The notes under the pieces are model-generated. The model had not been told where the DNA came from. It saw only the letters and a list, made by a program, of their open reading frames with translations, and searched no databases. A stretch of 64,000 nt of DNA from Nematopogon swammerdamellus (lineage: Eukaryota; Arthropoda; Insecta; Lepidoptera; Adelidae): assembly GCA_946902875.1 (NCBI GenBank), contig OX336340.1, forward strand, positions 18,181,566 to 18,245,565, given 5' to 3'. Positions 41,901-53,560 of the stretch are shown one piece after another. Positions within the stretch are counted from its first letter, which is position 1; each line of letters begins with the position of its first letter. Position numbers and translations under genes: made by a program.

Positions 41901-42830
41901 GTGGAAATAAGCTGTGACCCAACTCGCATACAGAGCATTATCCCAACGTGACTCCGAATACAATCGAAGAGTTACTCACTCTTATGCCCAGTTCGCAACT
42001 TCCGGTCAGCATCACACTGGGAACGCAAACAAGAATTACTCCACCTACATATAAGGCCGCGGCCAAAATGCACCGGAACCAGCTTTACACCGACAATAAC
42101 TTGCTAGTGAGGCTCTAAGTAATTGGTGGTCCAAGCGCTACAACGGCGGCGCGGGCCGAGAGCACATATATTTAAATTTAATTGGGCTAATTAGCGCGGA
42201 GACGGCGCTGCCAACCCGGCCGTTGTTCCGTGCTCTACCGACGGAGGCTCTCTGTGTAATGGGAAATGTGCAAATGTTACGTATGTATTGTCTGGAAACT
42301 GAGTCATTGTGTTGTGAATTTTAAGCGAAAAACTGAATCAGCCGCTATATGTACTGCTTTCCAGTGTATATTTTGATTCTTTAAAAATATACATACATAC
42401 TTGTGTGTACAATAATCACTGGATATTTAGAAGAACTTAATCAACAGGAAAATTATGATGAAACAGTCAGTTCTTCTTCGCATTGAATTTAGAACTGGCG
42501 GAATTTTCGACATTTCCAAGCGTAGGTTACCTACCTATGGATGAAATTATACAATAAACAATAAACATTAAAACAGTTAATTAAGAAGAGGCATACATCA
42601 CCACACATCTATCCCTTCTCCCGAGATGCACTTGGGCAGGGACTGGTGTTAACCCAGTGCTTGTATGTGCCGAGAGTCTAAAAAAAAACGAACGATGAAT
42701 TTATTATGTATATTTATTAACAAATAATAAAAAAAATAATAGTGAACAATTAATGAATAGATTATACAAGAAACCAAACAATACAAGAAACGTGTTTTTT
42801 TTTCAACTTTTTTTTTGTGGTGCGTAAACC
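41901..42830. other. Unique DNA
   Basis: 42100-42250 is GC-rich, with 'attgggctaattagcgcgga' (homeodomain-like core). No gene supported. Confidence 0.4.
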
Positions 42831-42866
42831 TCAGTGCGCGTGTCCGACTCGCACTTGGCCGGTTTT
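42780..42866 (+). repeat. REP-E end fragment
   Basis: 'ctcagtgcgcgtgtccgac' and 'tcgcacttggccggtttta', the right end of REP-E. Confidence 0.75.
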
Positions 42867-43500
42867 ATAATATAACCACTATATATGAGTGCGTTGTAAA
42901 TATTGAACCGTCGTCGGCTACTCCGATCAGTGTATCTTAAGCTTTGAACTTTAGGTCCACTAGTTTAGAGCTACTGCTCGTCCTGACCTGATGCTATGCC
43001 ATCTGGCTTAAACTGGCGGTTCAGTACAACTGCTGCATGAACTAAAAGATGACAAAAAAGGCAATTGAAACATTTATCACAACGGGATAGTTCTGACACA
43101 ATCTTACATGTTTGAAATTTGGAAGTAGTAGGCCGAATGCTGGAAAAGGCCAGCTTCAGTTCTTTTACAGCACCCGGACTGTTTTGCCAGCTCTCTAGAA
43201 AATTCGAAGCCACTGATTATCAACGAGAGAATCTCGTCGACATTAAAGAAACAACATGTCTATCTGCCAGTGCTATAGTCGGAGTGAACACCACACCAGG
43301 GCGGGTAGAAGAGGAATAGTCTTAAGTAACGCGCTTAACAACGAACAGCATTTAATTTTTATTTATTAAAAGTATAGGTAGGTGGTTGAATTCAATGACC
43401 TCAACGCTATCAATAAATATAAATATGTAAAGCTTGTGGCCGTGAACTCCCTGCACTCATGTAATGAACTCCACTTCAAGAAATCCTGCACTTTATGAAA
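42867..43500. other. Unrecognised region with overlapping frames
   Basis: A minus-strand frame at 42971-43213 reads 'ELKLAFSSIRPTTSKFQT', then 'CDKCFNCLFCHLLVHAAV', with a CxxC-x2-CxxC-like cysteine group. It continues with stops further upstream. It could be a remnant of an unidentified protein or chance; I do not recognise it. Confidence 0.2.
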
Positions 43501-43502
43501 AA

Positions 43503-43725
43503 ACTAGCTTTTGCTCGCGGCTTCGCTCGCACCGAGCATACAGACACAGTTTATAAATGTCCTACTGTGCTCGTTGTTCTTTCGCATAGTCTATGCCCAT
43601 CCTGAAAGTCCATTCTAAATATTGGTCAAAGAATTTTTAAAATCGGATAAGTATTCTCGGACATTACCTCCTACATCCAAACTTACAAACTTACAAACTT
43701 TACCTCTTTATAATATTAGTGTTTA
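43503..43725 (+). repeat. REP-D-like repeat
   Basis: 'actagcttttgctcgcggct' opening, 'aaaatcggataagtattctc' in the middle and 'ctctttataatattagtgt' at the end. Confidence 0.65.
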
Positions 43726-44035
43726 TAAATCTGAAAAACATTGCACGAGAAATCCTAGAATACTAAAGAAAACTCGAGACATTATAGCGAATATTGGTAA
43801 GGACTTTTGAAAACTATGTACGTGATATTTGAACGATTTCATTTTGTAACATTGTGGAAGTCCTCGAACTGAACGCAGATAATTCGTGCAACGTGCTTCG
43901 ACCACTGATTGTCAACATGCCAGGCTGAATGGCAACGATACAGTGAACCGGTCGCTTGATGCCATAGAGAAAATACAACTATGCTTGATGCAGACGTACA
44001 GTTCTCTAAAAACTTAAATGCCGCTCGACCTACTT

Positions 44036-44179
44036 GCGCAGTCAACGAATTTTAGGTCATAATCCGTAGAACATAGGGTAGACTTTAATGTCGCTCGGAT
44101 CTTGGTTTCGCGCATGTTCAGTGAAGCAATTATCTACCCTATAATCTGCGATTGATGACCTAAAATTCGTTGATTGCGC
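44036..44179. mobile_element. Short inverted-repeat element (MITE-like)
   Basis: 'gcgcagtcaacgaattttag' + 'gtcat' on the left is matched by its inverse on the right with two changes. Inner 'agggtaga' is matched by 'tctaccct'. About 144 bp, non-coding. The target duplication is not obvious. Confidence 0.65.
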
Positions 44180-44224
44180 GCTGTACGCGGCGAAGGTTCA
44201 TCCGACCATCGCGCACCAATTAGT

Positions 44225-44430
44225 TTTTCTATCTGCTGCTTCACCTGTCGGAACCGGTGTAAAACTGTAGGTCCTTTCCTTGACCCATACTAGGTGGTAG
44301 GCACAAATTGTAGCCTAATTTGCAAACAGGGTTGGTACCACTGTACTTGACGAAAGATGGCCGCATAGTAGCTTCGGCTGTCTTCTTTTCTAGTTCAGTA
44401 TAGGCAGCAATCCAAAGGAAAATCATCGAT
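44225..44430 (+). repeat. SINE-B copy, 5' and middle parts
   Basis: 'ctgctgcttcacctgtcgga', 'gtgtaaaactgtaggtcctt', 'gggttggtaccactgtactt', 'tctagttcagtataggcagc'. The 3' part is missing. Confidence 0.8.
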
Positions 44431-44725
44431 ATGGCCAGGGAAGTCTTGCGTCATCTTTGACACATCAAACATGTAAATATATTTAATTTAATTATTTATT
44501 CTCTGACGACGGAATATAACAATATGTGTATTTCTTAATCTATTAGGTAGTTCTTATTGTATTTTAATTTAACTTATTATATTAAATAAATTATTTGATG
44601 ATAAAAAAAAATAAATAAATAAATAATCTATTGTATATAAAATATATATAAAAGTCTGAAATCAAACAATGATAAATGAATGAAAATATTTAATTCGCAG
44701 TAATCATAAACATAAAACATTTATG
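44431..44725. other. No gene recognised
   Basis: AT-rich, with an 'aaataaataaataa' run at 44611-44625. Confidence 0.5.
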
Positions 44726-44730
44726 TTTAT

Positions 44731-45036
44731 GATCCCCACTGCATCTCTAACCATGCATGTCGTAAAAGGCGACTAAGGGATAAGAACAAGATGCCGTGCT
44801 AAAGGGCGACAGGCTCGCCACCTCTCACCTTGGGACGGTACTTCCACCGAGACACGCAGCAGGTGGGTTTTCGTGCCTTACTTGCTGCTTGATCGATTGA
44901 ATCTTGTTCGAATACTGTGCGAAACGTGGTGGTCGGTGTTGTGCTGTAATTTACCAGAGTTCTTGCAGCACAACACTGATTACTCTGCTTACCCCGTTTT
45001 TCGGGATTCAGCGTGTGTGATATGTATGTATGTATA
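44731..45036 (+). repeat. REP-A copy
   Basis: From 'ccccactgcatctctaacca' to 'gatatgtatgtatgta', with the hairpin 'cggtgttgtgctg' / 'cagcacaacact' kept. Confidence 0.87.
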
Positions 45037-45450
45037 AAGCATTTAATTTACCTACCCCCGATTCTCGCGCAAGTAAGCCGCGCCGCTTAGCACCGCGGTG
45101 GGTGACGTAATCTAACTAATTTACCGCAAAGTAGAGAATTGTTTTTATAACGCCCTCCGGCTTCGCCAGCACTCGTCTCTAGCTGTTTTCTAAAGAGCTT
45201 CTACAATACGAAAGTAAACAACGAAAATCCCAAGACTGAAGAGGCGGCCACGGCCACCCACACTTCTTAGGGTCACAGCAAATCCTTTTAAGGAGTTATG
45301 TCTTATACTTTCGCTCCTCTGGCGCTGTGGCATTTTGATCTCCAAGCGTCTTAACTTCGGAATTGAGTGGGATTTTTCCGAAAATAGAAAAAATATTTAA
45401 TGAAAATACAGATAAAATATAAGGTCCGAAGACAAAATCATTTCACGTCT
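45037..45450. other. No gene recognised
   Basis: Unique DNA, CpG-rich near 45060-45110. Confidence 0.4.
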
Positions 45451-45451
45451 T

Positions 45452-45615
45452 GAAAGGTCGGTAGAAACGGGTAAGTTCGTGTTTTCTGTCCAGTTCAATA
45501 TAGCCGGGACGATCAAAGAATGCACTGACATGGCACCTAGTGCACTAACCTGTTATGGGCTGACACCATGGGTATTGTAGGTGAAGTAGCTAACCGTGTG
45601 AAATTCCAAATAAAA
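45452..45615 (+). repeat. 5S-SINE 3' half
   Basis: 'aaaggtcggtagaaacgggt', 'gtgttttctgtccagttcaa', 'gacatggcacctagtgcact', 'ggtattgtaggtgaagtagc', ending 'attccaaataaaag'. Confidence 0.82.
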
Positions 45616-46316
45616 GAAACATATTAACTTCTTTATAAAAAAATGTGTAGGTTTAAAACCGGATCTACCAATCAACTCACACAACAAGAACACACGCACA
45701 TCCGTAAGAATCACTCCAATTCATCATTCACCCTAAAAAATATTCGAGTAAACGCTTGTAAAGACATTACAAAAATATTACCACGCATAGATAAAGTTCA
45801 CGCGTTATTTCGTTACTTTCAAGTTCATCGGCTTACCTGCAAAATAATTTCAAGTTTGTTAAAGTTCATGAAATATCTGAGATAATAGTTTTTCCCTTTT
45901 CCACCTCGCACTCGCGCGCTCCAACAGTGACACACCTACGAAAATAGTTTCTCATTACACCCGACCTCCTATCCACATCGTTACTACTTTCAAACTTTTT
46001 GCCCCTCTTCGAAATTTCCTCTAATATAAGTTTTCGAGCGACGACGACGCGCCGCGTCTCGGAGATATGCCAATCGCAACTTTGCGTGCGAAAATGTGTC
46101 ATATTTTATCGCGAGTCGAAAATAGAGACTGCCTATATACATACGACTGGTAAGTCGTATGTAGCCGAGCCGAAAGAAGGAAAGAAGACAGAACAACGAC
46201 TCGTGCATCCACTAGAAATTCATTAAAAAGCGATTCAAGGACAATCAGTAAATGCCTAGGGATGTGAAAGACCGTGGGGTCGATATCAGCCGGTGTACAC
46301 CAGCAGGTTTTATTCT
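45616..46316. other. Unique DNA
   Basis: No repeat partners. An 80-codon plus-strand frame at 45643-45885 and minus frames at 45866-46208 are not recognisable. Possibly regulatory or part of an unseen gene. Confidence 0.3.
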
Positions 46317-46631
46317 GTCAGTCTCGGTAGCTAGGTGGTGCAAGTGTACGACGTGCGATCGTGAAATTAAGCACAACTGAGCACGGACAGAACGTGAATG
46401 GGTGATCGTTGGACCGTTAGGGCTGACCGTAGTTCATTTTGTTTCCACGTAAAATTGTAAGGTCCCTTCACTTACTTTACTAAATGGCAGGGTTTAGCCC
46501 GACCGGATTGGTACCACCACGAAGCGGTTATGTAAATAGTTCGTATTTTCCGTTCATTATAGCCGTCACGACCAAAGAGAAGCAATGACATGACGCTAAG
46601 TCTCATTTGCTATCAGATTCCATAAAAAAAG
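46317..46631 (+). repeat. 5S-SINE, full length
   Basis: The 5S-like head spans 46317-46427. It starts 'gtcagtctcgg' and ends 'agggctgac', which still pair. Inside are 'gatcgtgaaattaagcac', very like 5S 'gatcaccgaagttaagca', and 'gaatgggtgatcg' for the C box. The body and tail ('gattccataaaaaaa') follow. Confidence 0.85.
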
Positions 46632-47880
46632 GTGCGTGTACGCGCGTTAGAAGTTATACTATTTGGGTGTGATCCTCCCCCTCCTTCTCCACCTCCACCA
46701 TCTCCCTCTTAATCTCCCTCCCCCTCCTAATATGGGCAGGTTTACCCATATTAACTATCGATGTGTGCGTGAGCCTCGGCGTGAGCGCACGTGGATGCAA
46801 CGCTTTGGATTGGACATAAATCGCTGGTGCGAATGTGTGCGTGCGTTCGTGTGTGTGAATTGTGATTGTGTACGATCGGAAACTGGCGACAGCGGTTCCA
46901 ATACGAGTGGGCGTTCATGTCATGACTCATCTTCTCTCCTTCCAAATTGTCCATAGACACTAGCCCACTTTAAGGCGGGAATAATGGTCAAAATTGAGAA
47001 ATAGGTCAAATTGAAAAAAATGTTAGAGCTATTGGTAAACATAAAAAATCTATAAACAACATGTGTTATGCATTGGTCTTTAACTAACAAAGTTAGCGTT
47101 TCAAAACAATTTTATTATTTTGGAAAATGTGTTAAATAAATGGTGACATCAAATACCAAATTCTGTTATGCCGCTTGTTCCAATAGGATCATGGCGTAAT
47201 GGCCTGACATTAGAAAATAATTTGATCGACATTGTCAACTATTCAGGTTTCCTATCTAAATATATACAAATGCCCATTCAATCTTACCATTTTGTCTTAG
47301 TTCTATGGGCCGCCATGTATATGCAAATGATGGCATGCTGGGAGCGATGAATCGAGATAGGTATAGGCCAATCAATTTGCCATGTCGTGTATATTGAATA
47401 GAAAGCAAGAACAATGGCCCAAATCAACAAAGCTCGTTTTGTGGTATTTACTAGCAGATTTATGTTTGTACTGGATACAGTCAAATATCAACAGTCCGAT
47501 TTGAATTTAAGCGATAGTTTATTTGATAACACCATAAAGTTTACACAGAACACTTGCTGAAGCCCTGAATATTCAAACATGAAGAATGATATGAATGAAT
47601 ATGTAATAACTTATCTAGCTAAATATACTGACTATCGTAATGTTTGGTTAGGTATACATACACCTTTTAATAGATTTTATTTCACCTTAACGTAGACGTA
47701 ACGTAGACACATAATATTTATAGTTTCTGCTTATTCAGATAACGAAGAAGAAATTAGAAAAGGGGATGGGCTTTCTATTAATTTGAATTCATTGCTCGTA
47801 TCGTATTGTATGCGTTACGAGTTGCGAGTCGAGTAGCGACCCCACCGCAGAGGTGGCAGTCAATTTCGAGCTACGTGATC
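46632..47880. other. No gene recognised
   Basis: 46665-46735 is a 'cctcc' pyrimidine-rich stretch. The remainder is unique and has no supported gene. Confidence 0.45.
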
Positions 47881-47884
47881 GCCG

Positions 47885-48015
47885 TGTGACGAGTGACGTG
47901 ACGCGCTGCTGTTACGTCACAGGTTACACCATCCTGACGCCACCGTGGCATCACCGTGCCGTCAGCATGGCGTCAATGTGGCGTCACCCCGCACCGAACG
48001 ATTGGCGTCACAGCG
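47885..48015. promoter_or_regulatory. Cluster of TGACG / CGTCA half-sites
   Basis: About ten TGACG or CGTCA pentamers fall within ~130 bases, including 'gtgacgagtgacgtgacgcg', 'gttacgtcac' and 'gtggcgtcacc'. These match half-sites for CREB/ATF-type factors. The stretch has no repeat partner in this window. It may equally be part of a repeat not otherwise represented here. Confidence 0.3.
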
Positions 48016-49140
48016 CTCGTGGTTTTCGTTTTGTAGGGAAGCTTTCGGCTTTTCAGTAATCTCTGTGTCTGAAATATACCTACAGCGAGTTTAGTCGATG
48101 GGAACTATTATTGATTTGGTTAGTCTTTTGTAGAACTACTTTTTGTCACAAACTAGCCATGCTCCAGGGATCTGCTAACATTAAAGGAATACTAACTTGA
48201 AAAAAGTTTGTAATTGAGGCCGAGGCCGAAGGCTGAGCTACGTTCAGTTGATACTCTGACTAGTATCTAATTAAGTTAATCAGGGAAGGAAAGCTCAAGA
48301 TCAGATAGAGCAAGGTCCGGGCCATATTGATAATAAATGATTGATTGTCACGGAACCTTCGGTACACGATTATGTTCTAACGCATTCTTGATCGGTTTTT
48401 TAGGGTTCCGTATTTTTCATTTGTACCCTAAAACCGATTATCCCGTCTTCGAAGCCGATAAAAGGAATATATTTTCATACACTTTGTATTCATTTTCCCT
48501 ACAGCTGTTTTTGACAACGGTTCGCTGTAGGTCCCGCGTCAATCTCTTCCCTCTCGCCTCGCTTTTAGGAATTTCCTTCAGGTGTGTCTGTAATAAGGAA
48601 ATGTACAGCATTTCCACGAGCGACTCACCTTTCGAGTCATTTTATTTCGGTTCCGCCTTATCGTCAGCCACGATTGTCATAATATTGTGAGCACGAACCT
48701 CCCTTATTGTTATGGGGGTACGGTGGCCAAACGGGTTAGCGGCGGTATACACGAGTACATCTTAAAAAAAAGAATCCTTTTTTTAACAGAAACAACGAAT
48801 ATAAGGTTTTATTTTAATGTTTTTAACTACAGTCATACACCGATTTTCGAGTCCCAAAACTCACTTGAGAGACCGAAACTTTGCGCCACTAGTCACTCGA
48901 AGATCTTCCTACCTAATGTTTGTATCCTTTGCATCTATAACGCTACCTTCATAGTAGTTATCGGTATGCACAATGTACTTTTTAAACTTTGTTAATTATT
49001 AGATTTATACAGGTACACCGTTCAGTAGCTGCGAATACAAAGAACGAAGGATAGGATTGTCCCGACGTGCAGGCAGGTTGCCGATAACGGCGAATAGAAG
49101 TCTGCATGCATATTTGATTCGAGCATACATAAACTCAATT
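48016..49140. other. No gene recognised
   Basis: 48386-48440 ('tcggttttttagggttccgt') resembles a REP-E end. A 117-codon plus-strand frame at 48337-48690 starts inside it and is not recognisable. Confidence 0.4.
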
Positions 49141-49149
49141 TGCAGCTAA

Positions 49150-49720
49150 TCTTATTTGAGATTGTCGAAGAAATAAAATTTCGCACGCCGTTGCCTTCAC
49201 TCGTGAATGTAAATAGAGGAGGCGGGGTGCGGCGGGGGTGAGGTGGTGCGGGCGGGTTAGGGGCGGGGGGCGCGGGAACCGACAGAGATGAGGGTAGACG
49301 GAGAACGCTCTGCTAATAAAATATTCGACTGCGCGTTCACGGCTCATTTGCTATCGGGCGCTCGGAGCGACAAGACGCCCCGCGCGCGCGACACCGAGCG
49401 TCGATTTAATATTTCGCCTTTAATTTACAGCGGCAAATTAAAGAGCCGCGCGTTTACTGTCGGACGGTAATCGTCGCAGAATTTCTCGATTAAATTTTTG
49501 CGCACGACACTTTGATCGGTATCGGCGCAAAGTGATAGACTTTAACGATTCTACCGGTTGCCTCGCCCGAATGGTTGTTACTTTTTAGTGTCCTTTTTAT
49601 TACGACAAACGATTTTCATCAAGTAAGCCTTTATTCTTTTCGGAGATTCGATTAGTGCTTTAGGGATTCCCGGCCGAGGCAAATTTATGGTAATGACTCG
49701 GAGCTTAAGCAATGGAAATA
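49150..49720. promoter_or_regulatory. Unique GC-rich island followed by AT-rich homeodomain-type motifs
   Basis: 49190-49460 is strongly CpG-rich ('gcggggtgcggcgggggtga', 'ccccgcgcgcgcgac'). It is followed by 'tttaatttacagcggcaaat' and 'ctcgattaaa'. No repeat partners and no convincing coding frame. It looks like a promoter or enhancer candidate; this is inference from composition alone. Confidence 0.3.
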
Positions 49721-50240
49721 TTGAATCGAGGCTTTCGTTTGATGATGTGACATTAAGCTCTCAGTCTATATAGACGTCATTTGTATTCAAAATGCACCTT
49801 CGTAATTATTGACGTTTTGGACCCAATTGTACATTGTGTGTGATGGATGAATGCGTTCATCAACTGCAAAATAATAAACCTCGGGGTTCATCTAATCTAC
49901 GAGTAATTCAAAATTATTCCGTCGAACACAATATACACTAGCGACTGCGACATTTTTCTCATACTGAGTCGTGTTTCTCCCACACCCCTCGCCTTCTCTG
50001 TAAGTCGTTAGATCTCACAATTGCTCCGCAAGCTTCCACGGACCGGTTAGATTCTACAGAAACTAGTCCCACTTCAACTCCTTCGTTTCACGTTGAAAGT
50101 CCCGCGGCTGAAGAATGCGGGCAGTGGAGGCAAGCTTACTCGGACTTAGGCTGTCTCCTGACTTAGTTGTACTTGTAGCTTCTGGCGTACTTTTAGTAAA
50201 CTGTTCAGTATTGCAGTGGTAAGGGCATTTGCTTTTTAAG
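49721..50240. other. No gene recognised
   Basis: Unique DNA. Confidence 0.4.
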
Positions 50241-50241
50241 T

Positions 50242-50523
50242 TTCCGTACCCCGTACGGAAGCCTATTACTAAGCCTACAACGTCTGTCTGTCTGTCTGTC
50301 CGTCCGTCCGTCCGTCTGTCCGTCCGATGACTGTATCTTTGGAACCGTATTAGCTATCCGGTCGACATTTTCATAGAATATGTGTTATTTTAGCGGTTAT
50401 AACAACATATAATAAAACGTTGAAAAAGTGAAAAATTAAGGGGGTCCCCATACAAGAGAAAAAAAATCTACGTTTTTCGCAAACCTCGGTGCGCGAGTCT
50501 GGTCTCGCACTTGGCCGGTTTTT
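50242..50523 (+). repeat. REP-E, best full-length copy
   Basis: From 'gtttccgtaccccgtacgga' through 'tactaagcctacaacgtctg', a 'tgtctgtctgtccgtccgtc' run, 'aagggggtccccatacaaga' and 'ctcgcacttggccggttttt'. About 282 bp, non-coding. Confidence 0.87.
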
Positions 50524-50755
50524 ATTATTTACCCTAAAACCAAATCCTTACTAGTACTTTACTAGTCCATAAAATACTGAATAAATTTGAAATAGAAAAA
50601 CTACTTATTTAGTGGCAGTTTCTTATTTAATTATTTTTTTTAAAACTTAATCCCGTTTCCTTTTTTTATATCTATGCGGCAATGACCATGAGTAAAGCTA
50701 GTTAAAAATACCTCATCAACCATAACCAAAGTTGCTACACTTTTTACCAAATTTT
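50524..50755. other. No gene recognised
   Basis: AT-rich spacer. Confidence 0.5.
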
Positions 50756-50824
50756 ACCAAAAATATACGCAAGTTATAGTGTAATGAAATGATTCATTAC
50801 ACTATACCTTGCGTATATTTTTGG
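50756..50824. other. Near-perfect 69-bp palindrome
   Basis: 'ccaaaaatatacgcaag' + 'tatagtgtaatgaa' and its inverse, with one mismatch and a ~4-base loop. An unknown foldback or the core of a MITE. Confidence 0.85.
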
Positions 50825-51645
50825 TTAACCCGGTCAGAGCAAAAGACGGATGTCTCGTAGATTATAACGCCAGGCGAGCACACGTCGGGGGAAGGGGAGG
50901 GGAAGGGGCATTCGTGATACGTTGCCGCGACAGTAAACACAGGAGCGACCACGCTATCCGCGGAATGTTACCAACTTACCACACTATGCGGGGACGGCGT
51001 CGCTGGCTAGTCCGCGCAACTGACTTCGCACTACCTACTCCGACGTTGCCGACTAGGGCATTGTACGTGCAGAGAACTGACTTGGATGATGTTGATGCAA
51101 GAGGCTCGTGCTGTATTCTACATTATTCAACAGAAAATTTCAACACAGAACCGTCAGGTTCGGAAGTGGATGACATAGGTTGTAAATGAAATCACATACC
51201 AAATAGTTTCAGTCATAGGCACCACACCAGTTCGTCACCAACCCCATACAAAAATTCCAACAATTATAACCCTCGGGGTCCAGCCATGGCAATGGACCAA
51301 TAATTGGCTATGTTCTAGCCTAAGCAATAATATACACACATAAGTATCTAACAAGCGAATTATCAATAAAAAATAATAATAAATACAGTTACCAAATTAA
51401 AAAAAAAATACAGTTTTGTTTCAATTAAATAAGATACGACTGAAGGTTATAAATACAATTACGTGAATAAAAAAAAATCTAATTGGCACCATCAATACAA
51501 TTGTCAAATTACTTAGTTGTAGCATCCAATCGCTCACATGTCGGCCAATGAGGAAGTCCTGTATCCAGCAGCGTAGTGATACAATCAACAACGTCGTGTA
51601 AAATAACGGTTATACTTTCACATTTTACCATACATACTTACATAA
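50825..51645. other. No gene recognised
   Basis: A 126-codon frame begins in the palindrome at 50809 and runs to 51189. It is arginine-rich, matches nothing known to me, and is likely chance. Confidence 0.4.
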
Positions 51646-51649
51646 CGAA

Positions 51650-51735
51650 CGCTTGTTTCTCAGTGGGGTTGGCAGTGATAACGGGTATCCACTTGCCACG
51701 ATCCTGACGCACCTTTGTCGTTTCGATGCCTCTGC
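51650..51735 (+). repeat. REP-F fragment
   Basis: 'cagtggggttggcagtgata' and 'cttgccacgatcctgacgca', diverged from 23460-23520. Confidence 0.55.
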
Positions 51736-51820
51736 CGCCACATTTTACCAATAATATATAAATTATAAACTCATCTTTACCCTATAAGCTCCACAGAGCT
51801 TTCCGCGCCGTGCCACAGGG

Positions 51821-52102
51821 TCACATATAAATCGCTTTAAAATTCTGCCAAACTTTTTCAGCTGACATCCTCTGCGGCTGAAGGCTAAAATCGAGGTCAC
51901 ACATGTTGTGCAGAATGCGCCGGGCCTCCGCTTCTAGCCGCGGAACCTCCTCGCGGCGTTGTACGGCGTGGAGTATTGCAGGACGGGCGGGCGCCACTAG
52001 GCGGTTCCGGTGCAGCCACGAGAAACTACATTCTGGGCTCAAGTCCAAGGAATTATACGGGCCATTTGATACGCGAATATAATCTGAGATGAAATGTTTC
52101 AT
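51821..52102 (-). other. Unrecognised minus-strand frame, 93 codons
   Basis: It reads 'LDLSPECSFSWLHRNRLV', 'QRREEVPRLEAEARRIL', 'HNMCDLDFSLQPQRM' and 'SAEKVWQNFKAIYM'. The middle is GC-rich in an AT-rich setting, and the amphipathic E/R-rich helix pattern is more protein-like than most frames here. Upstream, the same strand has 'EALTGVREMHKRTATL' before stops. It may be a decayed exon, a retrocopy or a piece of an unidentified element. No domain recognised. Confidence 0.3.
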
Positions 52103-53480
52103 TAACCGTTACGGGCAGCTTGCGGTCAGACCTGGCTGAACACGAGCAAGGTGCTGGTGTACCGGCGTGCGTTGTGCCGCGCAGACGTCTAGAGTGTTGC
52201 GGTCCGTTTGTGCATCTCACGTACTCCTGTAAGGGCTTCCTGTGCTGCTATACAACGTAGTACTTCGATAAAGAAGAAAATAAAATTATAATCGACGGCA
52301 GAAATTAAATAACCTTTTTAAATCATAACTTCTAAAGCTTAGAGAGAATTTTGCGTCAGATATCATCTCGTATTATTAATCATGTTTACTTCACAAGAAG
52401 AAATATGACGGTAAGTCCTAACTAGATGTAAAATAATTATGTATTCAAGTTACAAATAATTCGATTAGTTGAGTAGTCGATTACTTGCCAGGTGAGTGAA
52501 AGACACGAATACGTTTTCAATGCAAACATGAACCTTAGGTCAAAATGAAATGTAATTATTTGATTTTAGAATGGAATTTCTAAATTATCTGATCCTCAAA
52601 TCGTTACATCTGCCGAAAAGCGGAGCAGAAATGTTTGAATTTGACCAAATTAATTGAGATCAATGCACAGAAAATATAATGAAAACAATCAAACCGGAGC
52701 CGACTTAGGCATTCACAATTGCACGCGCAGTGCACGAGAAATAAATAAAGGCCGTAAATAATCGACAGCGGGGCTATTCGCGATCTGACCCGCGTTATTT
52801 ACGATCGCAGAAGACAAAGTCAGGTTGTTTATGCGATCGCAAAAAAAGTATTGTAAAATAGTACGTTGTCTGCGAATAAATCAGCGGTTGTCGAGTTCTC
52901 GCGGACGACGAAGAAATATGCCTCGCCCGCCGCCGCCCGCACCTACTCCGCCACCCCACCCCCGCTACCATCCTCTTTTATTATTTATTACACAGAGCTT
53001 GTCACAATCGGTTATATGATCAATTCGCGAAGGAGCCCGTTTGCTACGCCCTCGATAACGTTACTATCCAACCTTTTAGGGTGTGGAGACAAGCGATTCG
53101 TAATGCGATTTACTTCAAAGCGTATCGGTTTGTCAGCAAGTGAAGAGCGATCGGTGAATAAAGTGCTTAGAATTACCGAATGCCATATGTTAAGTACGCT
53201 CAATGTGAAATACTAAATGGTATAATGTGGTATACTCACATTGAACGTTGATATTAATATTATTTTTCCATGTATTTTAAAACTGGTGTGCTGAGAAGAC
53301 TCTAGATATTGTTCTTGTCAATATTAATAGTTATCTACTACGACCAAAGGGAATCACTGCTGTGACCTTATGTACCAAGGTGAGATGTGATGTGTGTCAG
53401 GTTAAAAAAAACAACGAGTCTTACAGTATGCAACCTCTTTGGTGCCAACCTGTAGCCGCACCAAACAATCATAATAATTT
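52103..53480. other. Unique DNA, partly GC-rich
   Basis: 52680-53210 has mixed composition and no repeat partners ('gcgcagtgcacgagaaataa', 'gcgatctgacccgcgttatt'). Possibly regulatory. Frames across 52825-53216 are not recognisable. Confidence 0.35.
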
Positions 53481-53484
53481 ATTA

Positions 53485-53560
53485 TTTGATTAGTGCACGC
53501 TTTACTCACACCAAATTAAGTTATAAGCAATGAAGAGTTTCTATTCTATTCTATTACCTC
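53485..53560 (+). mobile_element. LINE 3' end with TTCTA tail
   Basis: 'gcaatgaagagtttctattc' and 'tattctattac' tail, as at 41880-41900. Only the last tens of bases survive. Confidence 0.55.

Noticed and set aside
48337..48690. 117-codon plus-strand frame
   Set aside because: Starts inside a REP-E-like end and matches no known domain.
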